40,245 bases of DNA, from positions 1 through 40,245 of the forward strand of contig JBOGGE010000139.1 of the NCBI GenBank assembly GCA_050743865.1. Reading direction: 5' to 3'. Shown here piece after piece: positions 1 through 10,411 of this stretch; position 1 is the stretch's first letter, and the number at the start of each line of letters is the position of its first letter. A model generated the notes under the pieces. The model had not been told where the DNA came from and did not search any database. It worked only from the letters and a program-made list of their open reading frames with translations. A program made the translations under genes and the position numbers. Origin of the DNA: DAHUZJ01 sp050743865 (GTDB lineage: Bacteria; Actinomycetota; Acidimicrobiia; Acidimicrobiales; RAAP-2).

Positions 1-161
1 GCCACCCCCGGCGCCGGTGCGGCGGCGACGGCCACGCCCGGGACGGCGGCCCCGATCACCGCCATCAGGGCCAGCGACCGCACACCTGCCCGGCCGCCGC
101 CGGTCGCCGGTGGCGTCCGAAGACCGACCTTCCGCATCCCTTCGATACTGACAGACGTCAT
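1..161 (-). CDS. N-terminus of a secreted protein (partial, runs off the window)
   Basis: An open frame runs from an ATG at 161 (alternative ATG at 137, same frame) to the window edge, about 53 residues. It has the form of a signal peptide: MRKVGLR, further basic residues, then a hydrophobic core (SLALMAVIGAAVPGVAVA) and an Ala/Pro-rich stretch where cleavage after an AxA-type site is likely. Export by the Sec route is inferred from this shape. The mature domain lies outside the window, so no function can be given. The gene is divergent from aconitase, and the 128 bp between the two starts must hold both promoters. Confidence 0.55.
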   Translation of the reverse strand, partial: MTSVSIEGMRKVGLRTPPATGGGRAGVRSLALMAVIGAAVPGVAVAAAPAPGV

Positions 162-289
162 GCGACCAGGTGCGGATCGGCGGTTGCACCGCCGCCACCT
201 GGGGCGGCCCGGGTCTCCGGGGGCGGCCGGCGGAGCCGGTACCGGTGCCGGTTGCACGGGCGGGGGGCACCGGGCGGCAGAATGGGACC

Positions 290-2944
<2,655 letters not shown>

Positions 2945-2972
2945 CAGGCAGGGGGCGGACGGCGAGGTGGCT

Positions 2973-3671
2973 TCAGGCGGTGGTGATCGCCCGGAAGGCC
3001 TCGGCCAGTGACCCGTCGGGGAGGCCGGCGTCCCGGGCCGTCGCCAGTGCCCACTGGCGGATCCGGTCGCCCATGCCGGCCGGGTCGCCGATCTGGCTGC
3101 GGTGGCTGAGGAGGGCCGCCAGCTTGGCGTCGAAGGTGGCGGTGGTCTCGACCACCACCGTGCTGCCGGGGAAGGCCATCAGCCACAGCTCACCGACGGT
3201 CCATGGCTCGAGCCCCTCTTCCAGCAGCTCGGGATGGGCAAATGGGTTGCGGGCGTCGGGGTAGACGGCGGCGACGGCGGCCTCCCCGGCCGCCAGGTGG
3301 TCGGGATGGCTGGCGAAGATCCGACCCCAGTCCCGCTGGGGCGACGGGGCGAGCACCCGCTGGGGCCGGAAGCGCCGCACGACCCTCGTGACGTCACGGC
3401 GGAGCTCCAGGCTGGGAACCAGCCGGCCGTCGGGGTAGCCCAGGAACGTGACGTCGGTGACGCCGACGCAGGCGGCAGCCGCCTCCTGCTCCCGCCGCCG
3501 GAGGGTGGCCATGTCCCCCCTCGGCAGCGACCGGTCATTGCCGCCAGCCTCGCCGTCGGTGACCACGCAGTAGGCCACGTCGACGCCGACGGCGGTGAAG
3601 GCGGCGACCGTTCCTGCCGCCCCGAAGTCCACGTCGTCGGGATGGGCGGTGACGACGAGCACCCGGTCCAC
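2973..3671 (-). CDS. PIG-L family zinc-dependent deacetylase
   Basis: This is a LmbE/PIG-L family protein of about 232 residues, of the type that removes acetyl groups from N-acetylglucosamine conjugates; MshB and Mca of mycothiol metabolism are actinobacterial members. The zinc-binding AHPDD motif lies about ten residues from the N-terminus, followed by TDGEAGG, and a second metal motif SHPDH is mid-protein. The substrate cannot be deduced. The start is uncertain: the frame continues back into the helicase gene, and I chose the GTG at 3671, 26 bp after the helicase stop, because the core fold begins right after it (VDRVLVVTAHPDD). Another GTG lies at 3662. The gene follows the helicase on the same strand and may be co-transcribed. 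Confidence 0.85.
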   Translation of the reverse strand: MDRVLVVTAHPDDVDFGAAGTVAAFTAVGVDVAYCVVTDGEAGGNDRSLPRGDMATLRRREQEAAAACVGVTDVTFLGYPDGRLVPSLELRRDVTRVVRRFRPQRVLAPSPQRDWGRIFASHPDHLAAGEAAVAAVYPDARNPFAHPELLEEGLEPWTVGELWLMAFPGSTVVVETTATFDAKLAALLSHRSQIGDPAGMGDRIRQWALATARDAGLPDGSLAEAFRAITTA

Positions 3672-3697
3672 CCCGTCACCCGGCGCCCACCGGTCGG

Positions 3698-4918
3698 TCA
3701 GAGGATGCCCTCCGCCGCCTCGGGCTCCCAGGCCGCCAGGTCCGCCAGGCGGGGGTCGTTCGAGAAGATCTCGACGATCGGGATCCGCAGGCCGAGGCGG
3801 CGCTGGACCACCTCGGCCTCCACCACCTGGTTCCACAGGAGCAGGCTGGCGACCACTCCGGTCGATCCGGCTCGGGCCGTGCGCCCGGAGCGGTGAAGGT
3901 ACGCCTTGTGGTCCTCGGGCGGGTCGAAGTGCACCACCACGTCGACGGCCTCGATGTGCAACCCTCGGGCGGCGACGTCCGTCGCCACCAGGACCGGCAG
4001 CTTCCCCGAGGAGAAGTCGGCCAGCGCCTTCTCTCGATTGGTCTGCCGCAGGTCGCCGTGGATGGCGGCCGCTCGCACGTGCTCACGGTGCAGTTGCTCG
4101 ACCAGGCGGTCGGCGCCCCGCTTGGTCCGGACGAACATGAGGGACTTCGTCTGGGCCCGGCAGATGGCGGCGGCCACCCGCACCTTGTCCATCTGGTGCA
4201 CCTGCAGGAAGCGGTGCTCCATCGCCGCCACCGTCTTGGTGCTCGACGCCACCTCGTGGTGGATCGGATCGGTGAGGTACCGCTGAACGAGCCGGTCGAC
4301 GGCGCCGTCGAGGGTGGCTGAGAAGAGGAGCGTCTGGTGCCGCCGCTCGAGCCGGCGGAGCACCCATTCCACCTGCGGCATGAAGCCCATGTCGGCCATG
4401 CGGTCGGCCTCGTCGAGGACCAGCGTCTCGACCCCCGCCACCGACAGCTCCCCGCGGTCGCCCAGGTCGATCAGCCGGCCGGGGGTGGCGATGACCACCT
4501 CGACCCCCTTGCGCAGCAGGTTGATCTGGCGGTCGACGTCGGCGCCGCCGTAGACGGCGGCCACGCGGAGATCCAGCACCGCCCCCAGCGGCTCCAGCAC
4601 GTCGTGGACCTGGACCGCCAGCTCCCTCGTCGGCACCAGCACCAGTGCCAGCGGGGCGGCCGGCCGTCCCTTCCCCGGGCCGGCGGACGCCACCGTGGCC
4701 GCCGTGCGCTGGAGCAGCGGCAGGCCGAAGGCAAGCGTCTTGCCGGAGCCGGTCTTGGCCTTGCCGCACACGTCGCGCCCGGCCAGGCCGTCCTCTACGG
4801 TCAGCGCCTGGATGGGGAAGGCGGTGACGATGCCTTGATCGGCGAGCGCCTTCACCAGCGCGTCGTCGACACCGAGGGAGTCGAAGCTCCGCACGGTCTC
4901 GTAGGTGTCTATGGTCAT
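3698..4918 (-). CDS. DEAD-box ATP-dependent RNA helicase
   Basis: This 406-residue protein has the complete DEAD-box core: Q motif (FPIQ), motif I AKTGSGKT, Ia PTRELA, GG and TPGR, motif II DEAD, motif III SAT, then in the second RecA domain HGDLRQ, VATDVAARGLH and HRSGRTARAG. It should unwind or remodel RNA in the cytoplasm. The C-terminus is short, with no RNA-binding extension of the DbpA or CsdA type. The ATG at 4918 is preceded by GAGAGG at a suitable distance, and the N-terminus MTIDTYETVRSFDSLGV fits the family. A second, clearly related DEAD-box gene lies at 30213-31436. The PIG-L gene follows downstream on the same strand. Confidence 0.95.
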   Translation of the reverse strand: MTIDTYETVRSFDSLGVDDALVKALADQGIVTAFPIQALTVEDGLAGRDVCGKAKTGSGKTLAFGLPLLQRTAATVASAGPGKGRPAAPLALVLVPTRELAVQVHDVLEPLGAVLDLRVAAVYGGADVDRQINLLRKGVEVVIATPGRLIDLGDRGELSVAGVETLVLDEADRMADMGFMPQVEWVLRRLERRHQTLLFSATLDGAVDRLVQRYLTDPIHHEVASSTKTVAAMEHRFLQVHQMDKVRVAAAICRAQTKSLMFVRTKRGADRLVEQLHREHVRAAAIHGDLRQTNREKALADFSSGKLPVLVATDVAARGLHIEAVDVVVHFDPPEDHKAYLHRSGRTARAGSTGVVASLLLWNQVVEAEVVQRRLGLRIPIVEIFSNDPRLADLAAWEPEAAEGIL

Positions 4919-5203
4919 CCTGACCTCTCGGAACGTTCGGGCCCGGCGACACCCACGAACAAGGAAGAAGAGGGGACCGCCCGAACGCCGGTAGCGCCCG
5001 TAGCCCAGTCTACCTGGGAGATCGCGACACCCGGCGCATGGGGGCGGCCCAGGGTCCCCACCGGCGCACGACGGCCCGGCGAGCGGGTACCTTGCTCGGT
5101 ACGGGCCGACCGGCCAAATCGCCGGCGGAGGCGACGGAGCCGGCGGGGCCCGGCCGACGCGGCCAGCGGGGCACGGTGGCAGCGACGAGGAGGAGGGCGA
5201 CCG

Positions 5204-5671
5204 ATGGCGAGGTTGGACGCAGGCGACCGGGCCCCGGCCTTCACCCTGCCGGACCAGGACGGGGGGGCGGTGTCGCTGGCCGACTTCGCCGGAGCACCGC
5301 TGGTGGTCTACTTCTACCCGGCCGACGACACCCCCGGCTGCACCAAGGAGGCGTGCCAGTTCAACGACAACCTGAGCGCCTTCGACCGGGCCGGCGTCGC
5401 CGTCGTCGGGATCTCCCCGGACGGGGCGGCCAAGCACACCCGGTTCCGCCAGAAGTACGGCCTGCGGTTCCCGCTCCTCTCCGACCCCGACCACCACGTG
5501 ATGGCCGCCTACGGCGCCTGGGGGGAGAAGACGATGTACGGCAGGAAGACGGTCGGCACCATCCGCTCCACGTTCCTGGTGGGCGCCGGGGGCGCCGTCG
5601 ACCGGGCCTGGTACAACGTGCGGGCCGACGGCCACGCGGCCAAGGTGCTGGAAGAGCTCGGCGCCGCCTGA
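5204..5671 (+). CDS. bcp: Peroxiredoxin, Bcp/PrxQ type (thiol peroxidase)
   Basis: This 155-residue thiol peroxidase reduces hydrogen peroxide and organic peroxides with thioredoxin-type reductants in the cytoplasm. The active-site signature DDTPGCTKEAC shows the peroxidatic cysteine C46 and a resolving cysteine C51 five residues later, the arrangement of alpha-type Bcp/PrxQ enzymes. The rest (FRQKYGLRFPLLSDPD, GVWGEK-like and GTIRSTFLV segments) matches the family along its whole length. The ATG at 5204 has an AGGAGG sequence 8-13 bases upstream. About 285 bp separate it from the divergent helicase start. It converges with the glycosylase gene, separated by a perfect 14-bp palindrome. Confidence 0.95.
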   Translation: MARLDAGDRAPAFTLPDQDGGAVSLADFAGAPLVVYFYPADDTPGCTKEACQFNDNLSAFDRAGVAVVGISPDGAAKHTRFRQKYGLRFPLLSDPDHHVMAAYGAWGEKTMYGRKTVGTIRSTFLVGAGGAVDRAWYNVRADGHAAKVLEELGAA

Positions 5672-5684
5672 GCGGCCTCCGACG

Positions 5685-5698
5685 GGACGGCGCCGTCC
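5685..5698. terminator. Palindrome between convergent genes, possible bidirectional terminator
   Basis: GGACGGCGCCGTCC is a perfect 14-bp palindrome placed between the peroxiredoxin stop (5671) and the glycosylase stop (5702). Its position suggests a terminator serving both strands. There is no T-tract, so it would not be a classical intrinsic terminator, and as a gapless palindrome its hairpin would need some bases unpaired in the loop. Confidence 0.4.
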
Positions 5699-5701
5699 GA
5701 G

Positions 5702-6535
5702 TCACCGCTTGTGAGCGGGGCACCACCAGGTGGTCCGCCCGCCGACCGTGGCCCGCACCAGGGGGGCGCCGTCTCTCGGGCACCGGCCGCCGGGCCGGCG
5801 CTCCCCCACCAGGTCGCCGGTGTGGGAGCCGCCGCCGGCGGTGAGGGCGGCGACGGTGGCCCGCAGGTGCCGGTGGAGCCGGCGAACCTCGGCGCCGGTC
5901 AGCGACCCCCCGGGGCGCTCCGGCGACAGGCCGGCCCGCCACAGCACCTCGTCGGCCATCAGGTTGCCCACCCCGGCCAGCCGGGCCTGGTCCAAGAGGC
6001 GAGCCTTGACGGGGGCCGTCCGGGGTCCCCCGCTCCCGCCCGGCGCGGCACCCAGCGCGGCGCTCAGGCCTCCCAGGGTCACGGTGGCGGCGTCGGGGCC
6101 CAGGGCGTCCTCGTCGGGGTCGAGCTCCACCCGCCCGAGGCGGCGCGGATCGTGCAGGACGAGCTGCCCGTTCCCCCGGCCGGCGAAGACCAGCCGGAAA
6201 CGCTCCCACCGCCCGGCGGCGGGGGCCGGGGCGGAGCGGAGCCGGTCCACCCCCGGGGTGCCGTCCACCACCAGGGTGCCCGTCATGCCGAACCGCAACC
6301 CGAGGGTCGGGCCGCCGGGGGCACCGGAACGCACCCCTCCGGTGTCGAGGAGCAGGAGCTTGCCCCGCCGCCGGGCCGCCGTCACCGGGCGGCCCCGCAG
6401 GGCGGCCGCCAGCTCGGACGGGTCGACCTTCCCCCCCAAGACGTGGGGATCGACCACGCGCACCTCGCCCACACGGCGCCCGACCACCCGCTCGGCCAGG
6501 AGGCGGTACCGCTCAACCTCGACCAGCTCCGGCAC
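5702..6535 (-). CDS. Fpg/Nei family DNA glycosylase/AP lyase
   Basis: This 277-residue base-excision repair enzyme removes oxidised bases and nicks the abasic site. The N-terminus after the GTG start is MPELVEVERYR, giving the catalytic Pro2 and Glu3 of the family, although the usual PELPE is PELVE. The helix-two-turn-helix segment (DQARLAGVGNLMADEVLWRAGLSP) is intact. The C-terminal zinc finger is altered: instead of four cysteines it reads C252-x2-D255 ... C272-x2-H275, ending TTWWCPAHKR. I recall similar Cys/Asp/Cys/His tails in actinobacterial relatives, so this is probably a subfamily trait and not damage. Fpg or Nei substrate preference cannot be decided from sequence. It is divergent from the FrhB-like gene, 49 bp away. 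Confidence 0.92.
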   Translation of the reverse strand: MPELVEVERYRLLAERVVGRRVGEVRVVDPHVLGGKVDPSELAAALRGRPVTAARRRGKLLLLDTGGVRSGAPGGPTLGLRFGMTGTLVVDGTPGVDRLRSAPAPAAGRWERFRLVFAGRGNGQLVLHDPRRLGRVELDPDEDALGPDAATVTLGGLSAALGAAPGGSGGPRTAPVKARLLDQARLAGVGNLMADEVLWRAGLSPERPGGSLTGAEVRRLHRHLRATVAALTAGGGSHTGDLVGERRPGGRCPRDGAPLVRATVGGRTTWWCPAHKR

Positions 6536-6584
6536 GCCGGCACGGTACCCGACATCGGGCCGAGCGGCTCGGTAGGGTGATCCC

Positions 6585-7715
6585 GTGCCTCCCGAGAAGC
6601 TGCACTGGACCCACCTCTACCAAGAGGTGGTCACCTCCGGGCTGTGCACCGGGTGCGCGGCCTGCGTGGTCGTCTGCCCCTACGACGTCCTGGGCTACGA
6701 CGACACCGACGGCCGCTACCGTCCGTTCCACGTGGAGGCCACAGGCGGAGCCGAAGGCTGCACCCACGGGGACCGGGGCTGCACCCTGTGCACCCGCGCC
6801 TGCCCGCGCTTTCGGACATGGGAGGCCGAGACCGACCTCCACCTCTTCGGTCGCCAGCGCGACCCGGAGGAGGTGTCGGGCATCGCCGCCGACGTCGTGC
6901 TGGCCCGGGCCACCGATCCCGAGCTCCAAGGGGCCGGGCAGGACGGCGGCTTCGTCTCGGCCCTCCTGGTGTGGGCCCTGGAGCACGACGTGGTCGACGC
7001 CGCCCTCGTCTCGGCCCTGGAAGGCGACGGCAGCACGTGGAAGGCCGTCCCGGCCGTGGCCAGGAACCGTGCCGACGTGCTGGCCACCGCCGGCTCCCGG
7101 TACACGTACTCGGCCAACCCCCTGGCCTACGCCGACGCCATCGCCGGGGGCGCCGAGCGGATCGCCCTGGTCGGAATGGGCTGCCAGGCGTCCGCCCCGC
7201 CGATGATGGCGGCCCGCAAGGCCGGGAAGGTGGCCCGCCGCTTCACCCTGTCGATCGGCCTCATGTGCTCGAAGACGTTCGACGACGCCATGTTCCCCGA
7301 GCTGCTGGAGGCCCGCCACGGTCTCCGGCGCCAGGACATCGCCAAGATGAACATCAAAGGTGTCCTCCAGCTCTGGATGCGGGACGGCACCTACCACGAG
7401 GTCCCGCTCAAGGAGGCCCACGCCTTCACCCGGGAGGGGTGCAAGGCATGCCCGGACTTCGCTGCCGAGCATGCCGACATCGCCACCGGCGGCATCGGGG
7501 CGTACAACGACTGGACGCTCACCATCGTGCGCACCGAACGCGGCCGGGCCGTGTTCGGCGCCATGGTGGACGGTGGGGCGGTCGAGGTACGGCCGGCCGA
7601 CGACGACCCGGGGGCGGTGGCCCTCATGCGCAAGCTCAGCCGGGTGAGCCGGCGGCGGTGGCCGGCGACCGCCGTCGCCCCGCCGGGCCGGCTCCCGGCA
7701 CCGTCGCCGGCCTGA
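6585..7715 (+). CDS. Coenzyme F420 hydrogenase/dehydrogenase beta-subunit (FrhB) family protein
   Basis: This 376-residue iron-sulfur flavoprotein is of the FrhB/FdhB type, whose members pass electrons between ferredoxin-like clusters, FAD and coenzyme F420 or other acceptors. The N-terminus has a cluster motif CTGCAACVVVCP (from about residue 22) and a second set CTLCTRACP (about residue 66). The middle holds the FrhB core with GQDGGFVSALL, VGMGCQASAPP and GLMCSKTF, and further cysteines occur in EGCKACPDF. The start is GTG at 6585. F420 use by the host is consistent with an actinobacterium, but the actual electron donor and acceptor are unknown. It stands alone between divergent and convergent neighbours, with no partner hydrogenase or dehydrogenase subunit nearby. 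Confidence 0.88.
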   Translation: MPPEKLHWTHLYQEVVTSGLCTGCAACVVVCPYDVLGYDDTDGRYRPFHVEATGGAEGCTHGDRGCTLCTRACPRFRTWEAETDLHLFGRQRDPEEVSGIAADVVLARATDPELQGAGQDGGFVSALLVWALEHDVVDAALVSALEGDGSTWKAVPAVARNRADVLATAGSRYTYSANPLAYADAIAGGAERIALVGMGCQASAPPMMAARKAGKVARRFTLSIGLMCSKTFDDAMFPELLEARHGLRRQDIAKMNIKGVLQLWMRDGTYHEVPLKEAHAFTREGCKACPDFAAEHADIATGGIGAYNDWTLTIVRTERGRAVFGAMVDGGAVEVRPADDDPGAVALMRKLSRVSRRRWPATAVAPPGRLPAPSPA

Positions 7716-7724
7716 CGCAACCGG

Positions 7725-7752
7725 CCGCCGGCAGTCAGCCCCCAGCCGGCGG
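7725..7752. terminator. Hairpin between convergent FrhB-like and uracil-DNA glycosylase genes
   Basis: CCGCCGGC at 7725-7732 pairs perfectly with GCCGGCGG at 7745-7752 across a 12-base loop, ending just before the glycosylase stop codon. The position between two convergent stops suggests transcription termination. No T-tract follows. A direct repeat CCCCCAGCCGGCGG (7739-7752 and 7758-7771) overlaps the right arm. Confidence 0.45.
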
Positions 7753-8451
7753 TCAGGCCCCCAGCCGGCGGGCCCGGGTGAGCACGGCGTCGAGCATCGG
7801 CTCGGTCAGCCGCCCGGTGAAGGTGTTCTGCTGGCTCGGGTGGTACGAGCAGAGCAGGGTCCTGCCGCCGGGAAGAGCGTGCTCCGCCAGGTGCCCGAAG
7901 GCGGGCCGAGGGTGGAGGTGGTAGAGCCCGGCCAGCGCCGAGCAGGCGAACCGGCCCAGCGCCACGACCACCCGCAGCTGCCCGAGGAGCTCCAGCTCAC
8001 GGGCCAGGAACGGGAGGCACCGGTCCCGTTCGGACGTCGACGGCTTGTTGGCCGGCGGGGCGCACCGGACGGCCGAGGTCACCCAGGCCCGGTGCAGCAC
8101 CAGGCCGTCGTCGCGGGCCGAGCTGGCCGGTCGATCGGCGTAGCCGGCGCGCCACAGGGCCCGGTAGAGCCACTCGCCCGACCGGTCGCCGGTGAACATC
8201 CTCCCGGTCCGGTTGGCGCCGTGGGCGGCGGGAGCCAGGCCCACCAGGGCCAGCCGGGCGTCCGGGTCGCCGAAGCCGGGAACCGGCCGGCCCCAGTACT
8301 CCTCGGTGGAGAAGGCGGCACGCCGGCCGGCCGCCACCTGCTCGCGCCACGCCACCAGGCGGGGGCACCGACGGCAGGCCACGACCTCGCCGGCCAGGGC
8401 GGCCAGGGCGGGACCGGCCGGGCCCGGGGCGTCTCGGCGGGGGCCGGTCAT
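7753..8451 (-). CDS. Uracil-DNA glycosylase, family 5 (UdgB type, iron-sulfur)
   Basis: This 232-residue base-excision enzyme removes uracil and related deaminated bases from DNA. Family 4/5 hallmarks are present: four cysteines for a [4Fe-4S] cluster (C26 and C29 in CRRCP, C130 in SAVRC and C145), motif 1 GLAPAAHGANRTGR with the family 5 pattern lacking the polar catalytic residue, and the closing motif HPSQQNTFTGRL. The phrase MFTGDRSGEWLYRALWRAGY is typical of UdgB. The ATG at 8451 begins MTGPRRDAPG; the open frame upstream (to 9003) is a shadow of the phosphatase gene. The divergent phosphatase start is only 25 bp away, so the two promoters must overlap or one transcript is leaderless. 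Confidence 0.93.
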   Translation of the reverse strand: MTGPRRDAPGPAGPALAALAGEVVACRRCPRLVAWREQVAAGRRAAFSTEEYWGRPVPGFGDPDARLALVGLAPAAHGANRTGRMFTGDRSGEWLYRALWRAGYADRPASSARDDGLVLHRAWVTSAVRCAPPANKPSTSERDRCLPFLARELELLGQLRVVVALGRFACSALAGLYHLHPRPAFGHLAEHALPGGRTLLCSYHPSQQNTFTGRLTEPMLDAVLTRARRLGA

Positions 8452-8476
8452 CGGGCAGAGCCTACGATGGTCACCC

Positions 8477-9139
8477 GTGCCCGCACCTCCCCGACGCGCC
8501 CACGCCAGCCGCAGCCGCCCCCCGGAGACCACCGTGCTCCTCGTGCGGCACGGACGCACCCCGACCACCGGCAAGGTGCTGCCGGGACGGGCGCCGGGCC
8601 TCCACCTCTCCGGGGCGGGCCGCGACCAGGCCGAGCGGGTGGCCCAGCGGGTGGCGGCCCTGCCCCGTGCCCCGGTGGCCGTGTACGCGTCGCCCCTCGA
8701 GCGGGCCCGGGAGACGGCCGCGCCCATCGCCCGCGCCCTGGGCCTGCGGGTGCGGACCGAGCGGGGCCTCGTCGAGTGCGACGTCGGCACCTGGACCGGG
8801 ATGTCGCTGGCCCGGGCGGCGCGACGCGCCGAATGGGCGACCGTGCAGCGCTGGCCGGGAGGCTTCCGGTTCCCCGGCGGCGAGTCCTTCGCCGAGCTGG
8901 CGGCCCGGGCCACCGACGCCGTCCTGCGCCTGGTGGCAGCCCACCCCGGCCAGAGCGTGGTGGCCGTCTCCCACGCCGACCCGATCCGGGCCGTCCTGGC
9001 CACGGCGGCCGGGGTGCCACTGGACCTGCTCCAGCGCCTGACGGTGTCGACCTGTTCGGTGTCGGCGCTGGCCTACGGCCCCGCCGGGCCCCGGGTGCTG
9101 TGCGCCAACGTGTCGGTCGACCACCTGGTGGCGCCGTGA
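8477..9139 (+). CDS. Histidine phosphatase family protein, MSMEG_4193 type
   Basis: This 220-residue protein is of the phosphoglycerate-mutase/histidine-phosphatase superfamily. The catalytic LVRHGRTPTT lies near residue 20, SPLERARETA carries the conserved arginine, and SHADP supplies the second active-site histidine. It is first in a conserved actinobacterial trio with DUF3090 and SCO1664-family genes, which places it in the MSMEG_4193 group of probable phosphomutases/phosphatases of unknown substrate. The start is the GTG at 8477; the nearby ATG at 8467 is out of frame. Its TGA overlaps the next gene's GTG by four bases (GTGA), indicating translational coupling. The substrate is not known. 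Confidence 0.9.
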   Translation: MPAPPRRAHASRSRPPETTVLLVRHGRTPTTGKVLPGRAPGLHLSGAGRDQAERVAQRVAALPRAPVAVYASPLERARETAAPIARALGLRVRTERGLVECDVGTWTGMSLARAARRAEWATVQRWPGGFRFPGGESFAELAARATDAVLRLVAAHPGQSVVAVSHADPIRAVLATAAGVPLDLLQRLTVSTCSVSALAYGPAGPRVLCANVSVDHLVAP

Positions 9140-9624
9140 ACGGGGACCTCGACCTCCAGCACCCCGAACGGTTCTCGGTCGGCGCCACCGGCCCGGTCGG
9201 CCAGCGGCTCTTCCTCCTGCACTTCGCCGAGGGCCCGACCAGCGTCACCGTCAAGGCCGAGAAGCAGCAGGTGGCGGTGCTCGCCGCCTACCTGGCCCGC
9301 ATCGTCCGCGAGCTCGGGCGCCCCGGCCACCTGCCCCAGGACCTCGACTTCGACCTCGACGCCGAGCCGGCCTGGGCGGTGGGCACGATCGGCGTCTCCT
9401 ACGACGACGACGCCGATCGGCTGGTGGTGGTGGTCGAGGAGTCTGGCGAGGAGGGCACCGTGGCCCGGCTGGCGGTGACGCGGGAGCAGGCAGCCGCCTT
9501 CGCCATCCGGGCGACCACCCTGGTCGAGGCCGGGCGACCCCCCTGCCCCCTGTGCGGGCTGCCGCTCGATCCCTCGGGCCACGACTGCCCTCGCACCAAC
9601 GGGCACCGCCCCCCGGTGACGTGA
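9136..9624 (+). CDS. DUF3090 family protein
   Basis: This 162-residue protein of the DUF3090 family is the middle gene of the conserved actinobacterial trio. It has an N-terminal beta-rich half (RFSVGATGPVGQRLFLLHF, then TVKAEKQQVAVLAAYLARI) and an acidic mid-section (DLDFDLDAEPAWAVGTIGV). The C-terminal zinc-ribbon-like tail has three cysteines, CPLCGLPLDPSGHDC, the histidine possibly acting as the fourth ligand. No enzymatic function is established to my knowledge. The start GTG overlaps the phosphatase stop (GTGA), and its own stop overlaps the next GTG in the same way, so all three should be made together. Confidence 0.9.
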   Translation: MNGDLDLQHPERFSVGATGPVGQRLFLLHFAEGPTSVTVKAEKQQVAVLAAYLARIVRELGRPGHLPQDLDFDLDAEPAWAVGTIGVSYDDDADRLVVVVEESGEEGTVARLAVTREQAAAFAIRATTLVEAGRPPCPLCGLPLDPSGHDCPRTNGHRPPVT

Positions 9625-10373
9625 CCCTCGGGGCCGGCGCCGCCTGGGGCCCGGACCGACGGGGAGCAGAGCCGTCGGGGGCCCCCGCGCCGACGGAGGT
9701 CCTCCGACGGGGGGACATCGACGTCCACGGCCGCATCGCCGGGAGCTCCAACATCACCCTGCTCGTCACCTGCACCCTCGGGAAGCACGCGGTGCCGGCC
9801 GTCTACAAGCCCGTCCGGGGCGAGCGCCCGCTGTGGGACTTCCCGCCCGGGCTCCACCGGCGCGAGGTGGCCGCCGGTGCGCTGTCCGACGCCCTCGGGT
9901 GGGGCCTGGTGCCCGAGACGGTGCTGCGGGAGGACGCCCCCTACGGGACCGGGTCGCTCCAGCGGGTGGTGGCGGAGGACGGCGAGTCGCACTACTTCAC
10001 CCTGCGCCAGGAGGTGTCCTGGCACCCCCTCCTGCGCCGGATCGCCGCCTTCGACGTGGTGATCAACAACGCCGACCGCAAGAGCGGCCACGTGCTCCTG
10101 GCCGAGGGGACGCTGTGGGCCATCGACCACGGGCTCGCCTTCCATCCCGAGCCCAAGCTCCGCACCGTCATCTGGGACTTCGCCGGGGAGCCGCTCGCCG
10201 ACGACGACGCCGCCGACCTCCGCCGGCTGGCCGGCGGGCTGCCTCCCGGGATGGAGGAGCTGCTCGACGGCGCCGAGCAGGAGGCGACCCTCGGCCGGGC
10301 GCGGCGGCTGCTGGCCGCCGGTGCCCTTCCGGCCCCGGGGCACGAGCGGCCCTACCCGTGGCCGCTGGTGTGA
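9621..10373 (+). CDS. SCO1664 family protein (kinase-like fold)
   Basis: This protein of about 250 residues belongs to the SCO1664 family, which has remote similarity to PI3/PI4-kinase-like domains. Kinase-like features that can be seen are a lysine in a beta strand (AVYKPVRGERPLWDFP), a catalytic-loop-like FDVVINNADRKSGHVLL, and a metal-binding-like AIDHGLAFH replacing DFG. From these I infer nucleotide binding and perhaps phosphotransfer; no substrate is known. The GTG at 9621 overlaps the DUF3090 stop by four bases. The first 25 residues (to PAPTEVLRRG) are low-complexity, so a later start is possible but none has better support. It ends the three-gene operon. Confidence 0.88.
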   Translation: MTLGAGAAWGPDRRGAEPSGAPAPTEVLRRGDIDVHGRIAGSSNITLLVTCTLGKHAVPAVYKPVRGERPLWDFPPGLHRREVAAGALSDALGWGLVPETVLREDAPYGTGSLQRVVAEDGESHYFTLRQEVSWHPLLRRIAAFDVVINNADRKSGHVLLAEGTLWAIDHGLAFHPEPKLRTVIWDFAGEPLADDDAADLRRLAGGLPPGMEELLDGAEQEATLGRARRLLAAGALPAPGHERPYPWPLV

Positions 10374-10411
10374 GCGGAGCGGGGTGGGGGGTGCCCACGG
10401 GTTCGGTGACG

